Assembly (NCBI GenBank): GCA_003868215.1
Contig: QWDQ01000043.1
Coordinates: 172,866-236,865, forward strand
Source of the DNA: Pseudophaeomoniella oleicola
Lineage: Eukaryota > Ascomycota > Eurotiomycetes > Phaeomoniellales > Phaeomoniellaceae
Direction: 5' to 3'
DNA length: 64,000 nt
A model generated the notes under the pieces. It had not been told where the DNA came from. It did not search any database and saw nothing but the letters and a program-made list of their open reading frames with translations. Position numbers and translations under genes: made by a program. Shown piece by piece: positions 56,321 through 64,000 of the stretch (positions are counted from its first letter, which is position 1; every line of letters begins with the position of its first letter).

Positions 56321-57001
56321 TCAACAACTCTGGTCATATGATATTGGGCCTGCGAAAGACTCAATCATAGACCAATTACTATCGCTTCTGATCAGTTCCA
56401 TCAATATATGTGCGCAGTGGTCAACATGCTCATAGTCAACTTGCTTCGGAGTATATACCCCATCGTCTCGAATAATCTGTCCTAGGTTTACAAACAGATA
56501 GACGCAGTGTGTCAAATGTTCTCCCCTTTCGCCATAGAGCATGATGTCATTATCCAACGCTTCTGCCCAGTCCTCGTCAGTGGCGGCTTTCCCGATATAA
56601 GGGTCGACGTAGAACTGCCATGGCTTGTTTGGAGCTGCGGCACGGAGGTATAAATCGTTTGCATAATGCGGACAATGCTTTGGCATCCATGCCCACATCA
56701 ACTGATCGAAAGAGCATCCCAGAGCTCGAGCTTCGGCAGAGGAGTTCCCACAAGGTCGCTCTTCTTTGTAAGTTGACAATATCGTATTATGGCTCATACG
56801 GAATCCGTATAGACCCAGGGTCACGAATATGGCTATGCCAAATATCGTCACAATGGTCAGGAAAGTGGTCTCGAATTTGAATGGAGGACGCTGCGATCGT
56901 GACTTTTCCTCTGCGTATGTTTCAGTAGAGCTTTCTGTGTTAATTCTGCGGTATGGCGACCACCTCAAATGTGGTAGCATGCTTGCGATTGTAAGGTGCA
57001 A
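56321..57001 (-). CDS. Small single-TM protein with paired HxxHC motifs, UstYa-like paralogue A
   Basis: A single exon of 226 residues. A cytosolic-type Arg/Lys-rich N-terminus is followed by a TM segment at about 46-66, then a luminal domain. That domain has Cys84-Gly, Cys96 in GCSFD, Trp105, Cys110, and two histidine motifs, HLTHC (162-166) and HVDHC (192-196), separated by exactly 25 residues. UstYa-family oxidases also carry two HxxHC motifs, and the UstYa gene 0.6 kb away has the same 25-residue spacing. Fungal proteins with the CG...GCxFD order are, as far as I recall, mostly listed as hypothetical. A metal-dependent oxidase role in the secretory pathway is an inference. It is transcribed divergently from the UstYa gene across 582 bp, which could allow co-regulation. 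Confidence 0.8.
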   Translation of the reverse strand: MHLTIASMLPHLRWSPYRRINTESSTETYAEEKSRSQRPPFKFETTFLTIVTIFGIAIFVTLGLYGFRMSHNTILSTYKEERPCGNSSAEARALGCSFDQLMWAWMPKHCPHYANDLYLRAAAPNKPWQFYVDPYIGKAATDEDWAEALDNDIMLYGERGEHLTHCVYLFVNLGQIIRDDGVYTPKQVDYEHVDHCAHILMELIRSDSNWSMIESFAGPISYDQSC

Positions 57002-57583
57002 CTATGAAAGGACATATGATGCCGAGAGCTTCTCAACAAAAAACCAGAAATTGTACTTTTTGTTGTGAAGTATGATGAAGTCACAGAATTTCTAAGGTCG
57101 ATTTACCTGTCGAGACTTGTAGAGTGGGCCGACTCACATCAGAGCCAGCAGAATAGGAACTCGATAGCCTAGAATCATCACCAAGGTGAGAACTGAGTTT
57201 GTCCCTACATTTGATATTCCTGACCCTCCACCCTGATTGTCTTATGCCATCAAGCAACACACGTTCCACAAAAGGGTCCACGAGATCAGACTAAGCGGTT
57301 GGATGACTTGCATGGACATCATTGTGTAAGGCATGGAGAATAGTCATATCAGTAATAAGGTGGTCGATCAAATAAGATGTATGGTAACATCATTGATTAC
57401 GTTGGGTGTGTTGTAAATATGTCGTGGCGCGCTGATGTAAGTGCGGACAGTAAGCGACCGAAGAATCCGGAACGATCTATTCCGATTCTCAAGACGGGGT
57501 CGACCCCTGAACCCATCCCTAAACCATGGAGTGTACTATCTACAATGCATCCTTGAATCGAGGAGCACATTACGCTGGACACA
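57002..57583. promoter_or_regulatory. Divergent intergenic region between paralogue A and the UstYa gene
   Basis: The only non-coding DNA between two head-to-head genes of the same putative pathway, so it should hold both promoters. I saw no clear TATA box or known regulator site. Confidence 0.4.
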
Positions 57584-58715
57584 ATGGATCAACTTCCGAG
57601 ACTCAGTGAGGATTCCCTGCGAGAGTCCAAAGAGGACCTTCTCAGAGATTTTGATCATTCAGGTGGTACCACGAGATGTCGGGCCTGCGAGTCGAGGAGA
57701 TCAAGGCGGTTCTTTAAGACAATACCTTGGCTTCTCTCTTTGTTGTTGTTTGCTGTTTCCACCGGCCTTGGAGTCTCATTATCTAGGTCGAAAAATTGCG
57801 TGCCGAAAGGATATTGGGCACCGACAGAGTTTGGTGAGTCCCTACTTTCGACGACGAACGTTGCCGGGACTGACCTGGTAATCTGCGAAGAAACTGTGAA
57901 GAAAGAGGTTCCTGCAATTACTGAGCAGGTACGGTTTACGGCTGGGCTCAGGTACAATGAGAGCAAAGAACTATATCGCCCTGTTTACCCCGAGCAACCT
58001 CAGTATGTCGGCGATCCGACGCCAGAACTGGATGCCGCTTGGGACGATCTTATTGGAGGTTAGATGGGTCTATGAGACTCGTGGCTTGGGGTCCTGGCTA
58101 ACATCTGCAATAGCTGTAAATGTGTTTGTGACGCCGAACGAGGAGCCGTCGCTCGGAGGAGGTTTGTATTTGGAACCGGATTCCCAGCTGTATATGGCAC
58201 AGTAAGCTATGATCTACTTGTGCCGGTCAATACCAGCGACGGGTCTGACCAACGTGTACAGAGTGACTGTGTTCCATGATCTCCACTGCTTGGTGAGTCT
58301 CCAAGATTTCCGCTATCGAAGCATACCTAGCTTGTCAAATGAATGCTGATGCTGCTAAAGAACATGATACGTCAAAACCTACCGTATTACTCGGACTATT
58401 ACCCCCACAACAACGACTCAATATTGAGGCCCCATTTAGGTATCATCTCTGACTTCTGAAATCTGGGGCAACATGCTTACCAAAAGCGCAGATCATTGCG
58501 TAGACAGTCTTCGATTGAGCCTCATGTGCTCAGGAGACATGACACTGTCACCCGTCATCTGGTCCGAGGAGAAAGGAAGGATAATCCCGGATTTTGAGGT
58601 TGTTCACACTTGTCGCGGGTATGATGCATTGAAGACTTGGGCAGATAACAGAGATTCTGAGCATGCGGACAAGTGGCCGGAGAACGCGGAGAGGCTTCAT
58701 GCGGAAGGAAATTGA
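57584..58715 (+). CDS. UstYa-family (DUF3328) oxidase
   Basis: Six exons, 57584-57833, 57891-58058, 58114-58201, 58262-58292, 58361-58439 and 58492-58715, give 279 residues in frame. The introns are 57, 55, 60, 68 and 52 nt. The order is a short cytosolic tail, TM at about 47-66, then family blocks PTPELDAAWDDLIG, VTVFHDLHC-LNMIRQ (HxxHC at 174-178), HLDHCVDSLRLSLMCSGDMTL (HxxHC at 204-208, split by an intron) and DFEVVHTCRGYDALKTWA. UstYa proteins catalyse oxidative steps such as ether or C-N bond formation, halogenation or hydroxylation on ribosomal peptides and other metabolites. The first intron is 3n with no stop, so its removal is inferred from good signals (gtgagt, ctgac, gaag) and from the better fit of PTEFETVKKEVPAITEQV. 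The segment between residues 140 and 170 is less typical, so exon 3 boundaries are least certain. Confidence 0.85.
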
Positions 58716-59048
58716 GAGTTGATATGTACGTAGACAATAAGAGAGAACTTATTGACGTTGTGTTGTGTACGCTCTCTTTTTGCAGGATACTACGGTATAG
58801 TTCGAACGTGAATTACGTGATATATCGAGAAGACTTGCTGTCTCTGCTCAGGAGTCCACATGAAGAAGCTCTATAATCGCCTTCACGAACGGTGTGTAAT
58901 AATCCAATGTTCTTGTAGATCTGTTGGAGCCGACTGCCTGGGATCTTTATGATACCATCACTTTCTGTAACGTGAGAGATCAACAGACATCTTGTATTGT
59001 TGACAGCCTGAATACGAAAGGGAGATACATCTATGTGATAAAGGACCA
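58716..59048. other. Short convergent intergenic region
   Basis: The 3' flanks of the UstYa gene and the transporter gene. Nothing recognised. Confidence 0.5.
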
Positions 59049-60774
59049 CTATGCAAAATCAAGTTCTGCAGAGCCGTCCGAAAGCCGCTCTTGGAGAGGC
59101 TCTTGAATTCCGCGTGCAATATACATAGCCACCAGAGCGAACAGACCACCAAGACGTAAGACCCAGACAATCTCTGATCCTTCTTCTCTCCTTGAATTAC
59201 CCGCCACGTCCGAAAGCGCCCATGATAGTGCCATCCCGAGACACATGAGGACTTGTGGCAAGCAGATAGAAAGGTTATGTATGCCGTACATCAAGCCCAC
59301 TTTATCTGCCAAAGTCTCGTTATTGTCTTCGTCTTCTTCAGGCTCCTTCTCTTCCGGTTCATTGTCATTACAATGGACTGCTACAGCGGCTCCGCAGCAC
59401 TGCTGTGCCTGGGAAGCTTCGATGCCTAGTAATGTATAAGGGATCCAGGCAGAAGCGGCCCAACTAAAGCCCACAATCGCGAATAGTATAATGGTTCCTG
59501 TAGATGACTTGACAAACATGGTAGCCAGCATGGAGAAGGCGAATATACCATGCGATGCGGCCCAAAGGTGACGCATGGCGAAAGCCTTGCTTGCGGATAC
59601 CAAAGCCGGTATCAGAATCACCATAATTAGGGCGACTGCGCTATAAATAAAAAGAGTGAGGGAGCCCATTCTCGGTGCGCTTCTTCCTGCCAATCCAAGG
59701 AAGCCATCTGTACGCAACTCATTTTCACCTATGGGTATGAGCAAGAAGTAAGACAGCAGGCAAAGTGAGGACGACACTTACGGACATTATCAACATATCT
59801 GTAAGGCAAGTTCAGTAAGTAGAGAGGTCCAACGCATTTAGAGGACCTACGTTGCCATGTAGAACAAGAAGGGAAACCAGCCAGACCAGGCAAAGAACTG
59901 GACCAGACACACGGTCCGTAATTGGGAAGATCCTTGGAAAAGTAGTTTCCCTGCGGCTCGAATTCCTAGAAGTTGAGGTGTCCTTCGAGGAGAATAAGTT
60001 CTCGGGATTACTTCAGTTGCAGTGATGCAGCTGATGAATACCGTGGATGCTAGGCAAACAGAAGCTAAGAGACTCATGTCCATGAAAACCGTATGGCCAG
60101 AGCGGTGGGTATAAGAACGGTCCATATATGCTGAGAGATTTCCCAGAGTTGCGGTGAGATTACTGTAGAAGCTGGCCCAGGCATTCGCTCTCAGTTGCTC
60201 ACGCGGGGTACAGCCGTCGGTGACAAGAGTCCGCAATCCCACCTGGACTGCCTGAACAGCGGCGAACAATGAGATGGTAGAGATGAGTGTTATTGTGACT
60301 AAGCATATTCGGTAGGCCTTATGCTCCACAGAGGGTATGAGGAGGCGAGCAACGGTTTCCGCCCATGCAATGAGAAGCATGGAGAGAATTAGAACCGCTG
60401 TGCCAATTACGATAAAAGGCTTCCGACGGCCCCATGGCGATCGTAAACGGTCACTCCAGTTGCCAAAGTATGGCTGAAAGACAGCGCCACATATTGGTCC
60501 GGACAGAAGTGCCAACAAGATTTCTAGCTGTGTTAGGCCGATGGACTTGAAATGAGTCTGTTTCATGTTAGTACCCAAGTAATGCATCAGAGCTCCTTTA
60601 CGTACGACTCCATGACCAATGAATGTAGCAAAGACGACTTGCAGACTGCCGATAGTAAATCAGTCTTCTAGATACCAAGCCGAAGCAGGACTCATAGATG
60701 CCAACTCACCCTCCGAAGCCGATAGTAGTTACAAAATGCGGCGTAGGCCGCGGTGACTTCTGGGGGAATACCAT
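59049..60774 (-). CDS. MFS transporter, SUT/GPH-type (sucrose or alpha-glucoside permease-like)
   Basis: Five exons, 60774-60710, 60645-60606, 60557-59851, 59798-59782 and 59728-59049, give 502 residues in frame. The introns are 64, 48, 52 and 53 nt. One exon is only 17 nt long (codes YVDNV plus split codons), and joining gives FPFLFYMA-TYVDNV-RENELRTDG. The N-terminus reads TTIGFGG-LQVVFATFIGHGV-THFKSIGLTQ, as in fungal SUT-like carriers. The SUT/GPH signature is SDRLRSPWGRRKPFI at about residues 70-84. About twelve hydrophobic helices can be counted. An acidic loop (EPEEKEPEEDEDNNE) lies between late helices. These carriers move glucosides with protons. In this setting it could also carry a pathway product, but that is a guess. 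Start ATG 60774 has a good context (caaccATGG). Confidence 0.85.
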
Positions 60775-61397
60775 GGTTGACTTTGATCAACCTGCTCTTA
60801 GTAATTTGCTCTGGCAAAGACGGATGCAGGCAGAAGTGCCAGCAACATTGAAGAAATGGAAACACTTGTTAGCCCGTCTAACTTCGTCTACAATGATGAT
60901 GATACTACTTTGTCAACTTGCCTATAGATAGCCAGCGTGTGCCCAGCGTACCACATGTGCAGTCGTGCCTCACCTTGGTGACATGACTTGAGCTGGTCAG
61001 CTGTTTGATCATCAAAGCCTTACTCTTCACGTCTAGAACGTTAGTAGGATTTGATTTCCAACGGAATGCAACATAGTAACACATAATTACCTAGAATACG
61101 TGGTTTGGACATCGTAGAATTTGCTCACGTAATTGGTAATACACTCCGGTACATGTAAGCAAACAGAGGACCCCTACAACGGCTTAACCTAATTTGGAAG
61201 TGAAAGTAGCCTTTCCTCTTCGTTCACTCTCATGTGTCCCTGACTCCTCACAATCTGTAGCGACGTCGAAGAAGACCACTGCTTTGTTGGACCAGACCTT
61301 CAGCCTGACTAGTCGAGACTATAGACATCGTGTGGACGAGCCGTTTTAACCTAGAGTTTTCAAGCAATCCCAAAAGCAAGTCTCGAAAATCTCCGAG
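60775..61397. promoter_or_regulatory. Divergent intergenic region between transporter and paralogue B
   Basis: A head-to-head arrangement with 623 bp between the start codons, the second divergent pair in the locus. No recognisable regulator motif; short frames only. Confidence 0.35.
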
Positions 61398-61955
61398 ATG
61401 CTTCCAAAATTGCTTCTGTATATCAGTTACACAACTGTCACGGTTTCAGCATACCTGACTTCCAAACCTGTATCTCCAGAGGCCATTCTTGACTGCGGCT
61501 CTACTCCGGCAGAGGCGAAGGCTTTGGGATGTCACTTTGACATGTTTTCTTTCGCGTGGTATCGCACACCGTGCTGGAATATGGACCTTCACGATGACTT
61601 TCTCAGCGTCCACGCCCCCGAAATTGATTGGAGAATGCCTGATCTTACCCCGATAACAACATCCGAGGTCCTCGAAGGCGTCCACATTGACCTTCGCCCG
61701 ATCACAGGACAATTCCACGACTTGCATTGCACCTATGAATGGCTGAGGCTCATTCGTGCGCTGGCAGAAGAGAGGCCGTTGGATAGAAAATTGTCGCGTT
61801 TTGAGCACTCTCATCATTGCTCCCAAAGACTGCTGGAGAAGGACAAGAGCGGACGCAACGAGACTGCTGGGACTACTGCGAACCTTCTGTTTGGTGCTTG
61901 TGGATTGACTGCCGACGAGATGCATGAGTTTGGAACAAAACCGGAGTCGGATTGA
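61398..61955 (+). CDS. Small secreted or anchored HxxHC protein, UstYa-like paralogue B
   Basis: A single exon of 185 residues with an N-terminal hydrophobic segment (LLLYISYTTVTVSAYL) that may be a signal peptide or anchor, and no long cytosolic tail. It then repeats the pattern of its neighbours: Cys33-Gly, Cys45 in GCHFD, Trp54, Cys59, HDLHC (107-111) and HSHHC (137-141), with 25 residues between motifs. The first motif is identical to the HDLHC of the UstYa protein encoded at 57584-58715. The Glu in PAEAKALGC and the C-terminal CGLTADEM are also seen in similar form in the other two paralogues. A metal-centred oxidase role is inferred, not known. This is the shortest and most complete version of the pattern in the window. 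Confidence 0.8.
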   Translation: MLPKLLLYISYTTVTVSAYLTSKPVSPEAILDCGSTPAEAKALGCHFDMFSFAWYRTPCWNMDLHDDFLSVHAPEIDWRMPDLTPITTSEVLEGVHIDLRPITGQFHDLHCTYEWLRLIRALAEERPLDRKLSRFEHSHHCSQRLLEKDKSGRNETAGTTANLLFGACGLTADEMHEFGTKPESD

Positions 61956-62236
61956 GGAGCGTGAAAACATTTGTCAAGTTCAAGTCAGCTTGGGGTGTCT
62001 ATACAATGACCTGGTATTTAAGCTACTGGTGTACACCTTATTTCGTCAATGTATACCTGTTGGACAGTAAATAATTTGTCTCTCGATTACAACAGTAAGG
62101 ACCTTAAGCAGCATGGAAGTGTACAGATTCACGTTTGCCATACACTTAATTTAAACCCTTCTGTGAATCCCTATGTCTTCATGTACCTCAAGCTACCTTT
62201 ATACCACTCTGCATACCTCACTCATTCCCAGATACA

Positions 62237-63094
62237 TTATTGAAGAGCTGCCGCAATTTCTTTCCTCATGTCCAATGCTTCCAATCCACACTTCGGATAC
62301 CAAGGTCGAAGATGTAACATGATACTATCACTCTCCCGCTTCTCCCTTGTCAGCATATCCGGACCGCAGCGACTAGCTAAGGTATAACTTGCTGACCACT
62401 CCTCCAATGGCCAATTCCGCATGGCGGCTCTCTGGACTTTCTGCCATCCATATGCACAGGCGACCAGATAGTGCTCCCACGTTCCAAGTATATCCTGGTG
62501 ACCTGTCATTTGCCCGTGAGCACCGAAACCGTATTCTTGTACGACTGAAATATCCACTGGATGAGAACCCATTGCGCTTCTGACAGCAAAAGCCGAGGAC
62601 CCTTCAAGTTGCGAATGAAGGATACTCAAGGTCAAATTGTAGAGCTGCATGTCCGTACATTCTGGAGGGTTCCAACCGAAGGAGAAGATGTCAAAGTGGC
62701 ATCCCGCAGCAATGGCTTCAGTTGGAGTGCTGCCGCATGATGTTATACCCGTACTTGATGCTAGATGCTGTGATCTAGCCTGGTCGTGCTGTATTCCTTC
62801 CGTATCAGCGTTGTGGGAGGTTATGTCATATACGACCAACCAGGCCAGAAGGAGCACGATAGCAGTTGAGATTATGAGCAGTGAGAGTAGCAGGCTGATG
62901 ATAATTTTGGTGACAACTGATCGACGCTTTCGATGCGAGTATTCGGACCACAAAGAACGCTCGGTGGGATTCCCAAGTATAGAGGACTCATCCGTAGTAG
63001 ATTGCGTGTCTTCTTCACTGGCGTTCTTTAAAAGAGCCCGTGATACGTGGGGATCCTCTTCATCGTTGACCTTCTCGTACTCCGCCATTTTCAA
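62237..63094 (-). CDS. Single-TM paralogue C, histidine motifs lost (possible pseudoenzyme)
   Basis: A single exon of 285 residues; a second start two codons later (MAEYEK) is equally possible. A long charged cytosolic tail is followed by a TM segment at about 63-88 and the family pattern Cys120-Gly, Cys132 in GCHFD, Trp141, Cys146. Where paralogues A and B have HxxHC-x25-HxxHC, this protein has YLVAC (209-213) and LASRC (239-243). The cysteines and the 25-residue spacing stay, but all four histidines are replaced. Trp and Tyr next to the first motif (AYGW against TYEW) and the C-terminal CGLEALDM against CGLTADEM confirm the alignment. The frame is long and intact, so it looks like a maintained protein that has lost the presumed metal site, perhaps a partner subunit. 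Confidence 0.8.
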   Translation of the reverse strand: MKMAEYEKVNDEEDPHVSRALLKNASEEDTQSTTDESSILGNPTERSLWSEYSHRKRRSVVTKIIISLLLSLLIISTAIVLLLAWLVVYDITSHNADTEGIQHDQARSQHLASSTGITSCGSTPTEAIAAGCHFDIFSFGWNPPECTDMQLYNLTLSILHSQLEGSSAFAVRSAMGSHPVDISVVQEYGFGAHGQMTGHQDILGTWEHYLVACAYGWQKVQRAAMRNWPLEEWSASYTLASRCGPDMLTREKRESDSIMLHLRPWYPKCGLEALDMRKEIAAALQ

Positions 63095-64000
63095 GTCTCA
63101 GAGATAGGTGAAACTCTGGGTGGTATTTCCGAATCGGTTTCCTAGAGAGGTATGTGCACAGATCTCAAGGAACAGGTTGAGCTGTAAAAGCGTCTTTTCT
63201 TCTCCTCAGAGGTCTATATCCTCCACGATTACGATGCTATGGGATGGATGGCGGCCTCGGAAGATGCTGAATCTCCGCCTCCTACTATCTCCGAAAATGA
63301 AGGTAGTGAGACAGTATTGACTAATGCCTTCAGAAGTCCCCATTTGGCGCTATTACTGTCACTCAACCACCAGATTGCGTATCGGTTGAGACCTTGTAAG
63401 GCATCGCTTACGGAAGCTGTGTGTTGACTTCCATTAGGGTCTTGTTGCTTACATCAGGGTAATACGATCCTGGGTTGCCTAATGACCCCAGTGCGCCAGT
63501 GTGCTAGACTTGCGTGACTCTCAGTACAGAATTGTAAGCTTGTTGATGTACGTGTGCCTACATAGGTAACTGACTAAAGTACCTAGACATACAATGATTT
63601 CTATGTAGGTAGGTAAGGTAAGGTAAGGTAGGTATATTATCTTAGGTATGATGCACTATTACTGTATTGTATTTATGACAGCAAGCGGTCAGCAAGACTT
63701 GGCAACCGGAACTATTCTTACGATACAGTAATTTTGCATCCTCCGTTATGGATAACGCAGCATGTGCTCTCAATGTGCTCTACCATCAACATCAATACCC
63801 TCATGCCGACAAACCCTGGAGGTGGATCGACTATGGTGATGTCAGAGAGGACAATACCAACATACCATCTACCTGCAGCCTTACGTAACAGTCATTACCC
63901 TCAGCAATATCACTCGTTCTCGCGATGCACGACAGAGGTTCAACTCATCCTGCATTATCATGTGATCTGCCATGAGAGGGCCGTAAGTCAACCACCTCAC
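63095..64000. other. Right-edge intergenic sequence
   Basis: Upstream of paralogue C and onward to the window end. It includes an AGGTA microsatellite. No gene recognised; any further cluster members lie outside the window. Confidence 0.45.
63611..63630. repeat. AGGTA pentanucleotide repeat, four units
   Basis: Four perfect AGGTA units inside a longer TAGGTA-rich stretch, similar in wording to other intergenic TAGGTA tracts of the window. Confidence 0.9.

Noticed and set aside
57834-57890. Reading the UstYa gene straight through without the first intron
   Set aside because: The frame stays open, but donor gtgagt, a CTGAC branch point and an AG acceptor are all present, and removal gives a better match to the family. 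Kept as an intron with moderate certainty.
63611-63630. AGGTA repeats considered as a telomere-like tract
   Set aside because: The unit differs from the TTAGGG telomere repeat of filamentous ascomycetes, the tract is very short, and it lies next to ordinary genes.

Overview
This window looks like a chromosomal segment of a filamentous ascomycete (Pezizomycotina). The evidence is many 47-78 nt GT-AG introns with CTGAC/CTAAC-type branch points, a palF arrestin, a Pth11/SAT4-type membrane protein, a Zn2Cys6 factor, a UstYa (DUF3328) oxidase and a CmcJ/AsaB-type oxygenase. I could not fix the class or species. Gene density is low: about 23 supported protein genes and one tRNA. Intergenic stretches run up to 4.7 kb and carry simple repeats and a recurrent 12-bp palindrome. 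I found no transposase, LTR, CRISPR array or rRNA.

Layout. Bases 1-4.7 kb hold nothing I can support. From 4.7 to 31.4 kb lie mostly housekeeping or signalling genes: a SAM+PH polarity protein (Boi-like), ATG5 (autophagy), COQ10 (coenzyme Q), a PI-PLC-X-like phosphodiesterase, an F-box/LRR-like protein, a Zn2Cys6 factor, a Mug190-like SMP/C2 membrane-contact protein, NPR3 (GATOR1/SEACIT) and NAT1/NAA15 (NatA). From 32 to 44 kb lie a secreted FAD-linked oxidase, a seven-TM SAT4-type protein, a small PPxY protein with a possible N-terminal lipidation site, and PalF (ambient-pH signalling). A 4-kb gene-poor stretch follows. From 48 to 55 kb lie a small two-exon protein, a CmcJ/AsaB-like oxygenase, a Lys-rich hypothetical protein, the CaaX protease STE24, the mitochondrial ribosomal protein bL34m (two exons, assembled here from the DNA) and an intron-containing tRNA-Ser(UGA).

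The last 7 kb (56.3-63.1 kb) is the most unusual part. It holds a UstYa-family oxidase, a SUT/GPH-type sugar transporter homologue and three small membrane or secreted proteins that share the order Cys-Gly, Gly-Cys-x-Phe-Asp, Trp, Cys. Two of the three carry paired HxxHC motifs separated by exactly 25 residues, the same spacing as in the UstYa protein next door. The third keeps both cysteines and the spacing but has lost all four motif histidines. I infer that the small proteins are a reduced, divergent branch of UstYa-type oxidases, with one pseudoenzyme paralogue, in a specialised-metabolism locus that may run off the right edge. No RiPP precursor with repeated KR-bounded cores is visible.

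Several exon structures were assembled by hand: PI-PLC, F-box, SAT4, STE24, bL34m, UstYa, the transporter, ATG5, palF and NAT1. In each case the summed exon length is a multiple of three and family motifs run across the junctions.
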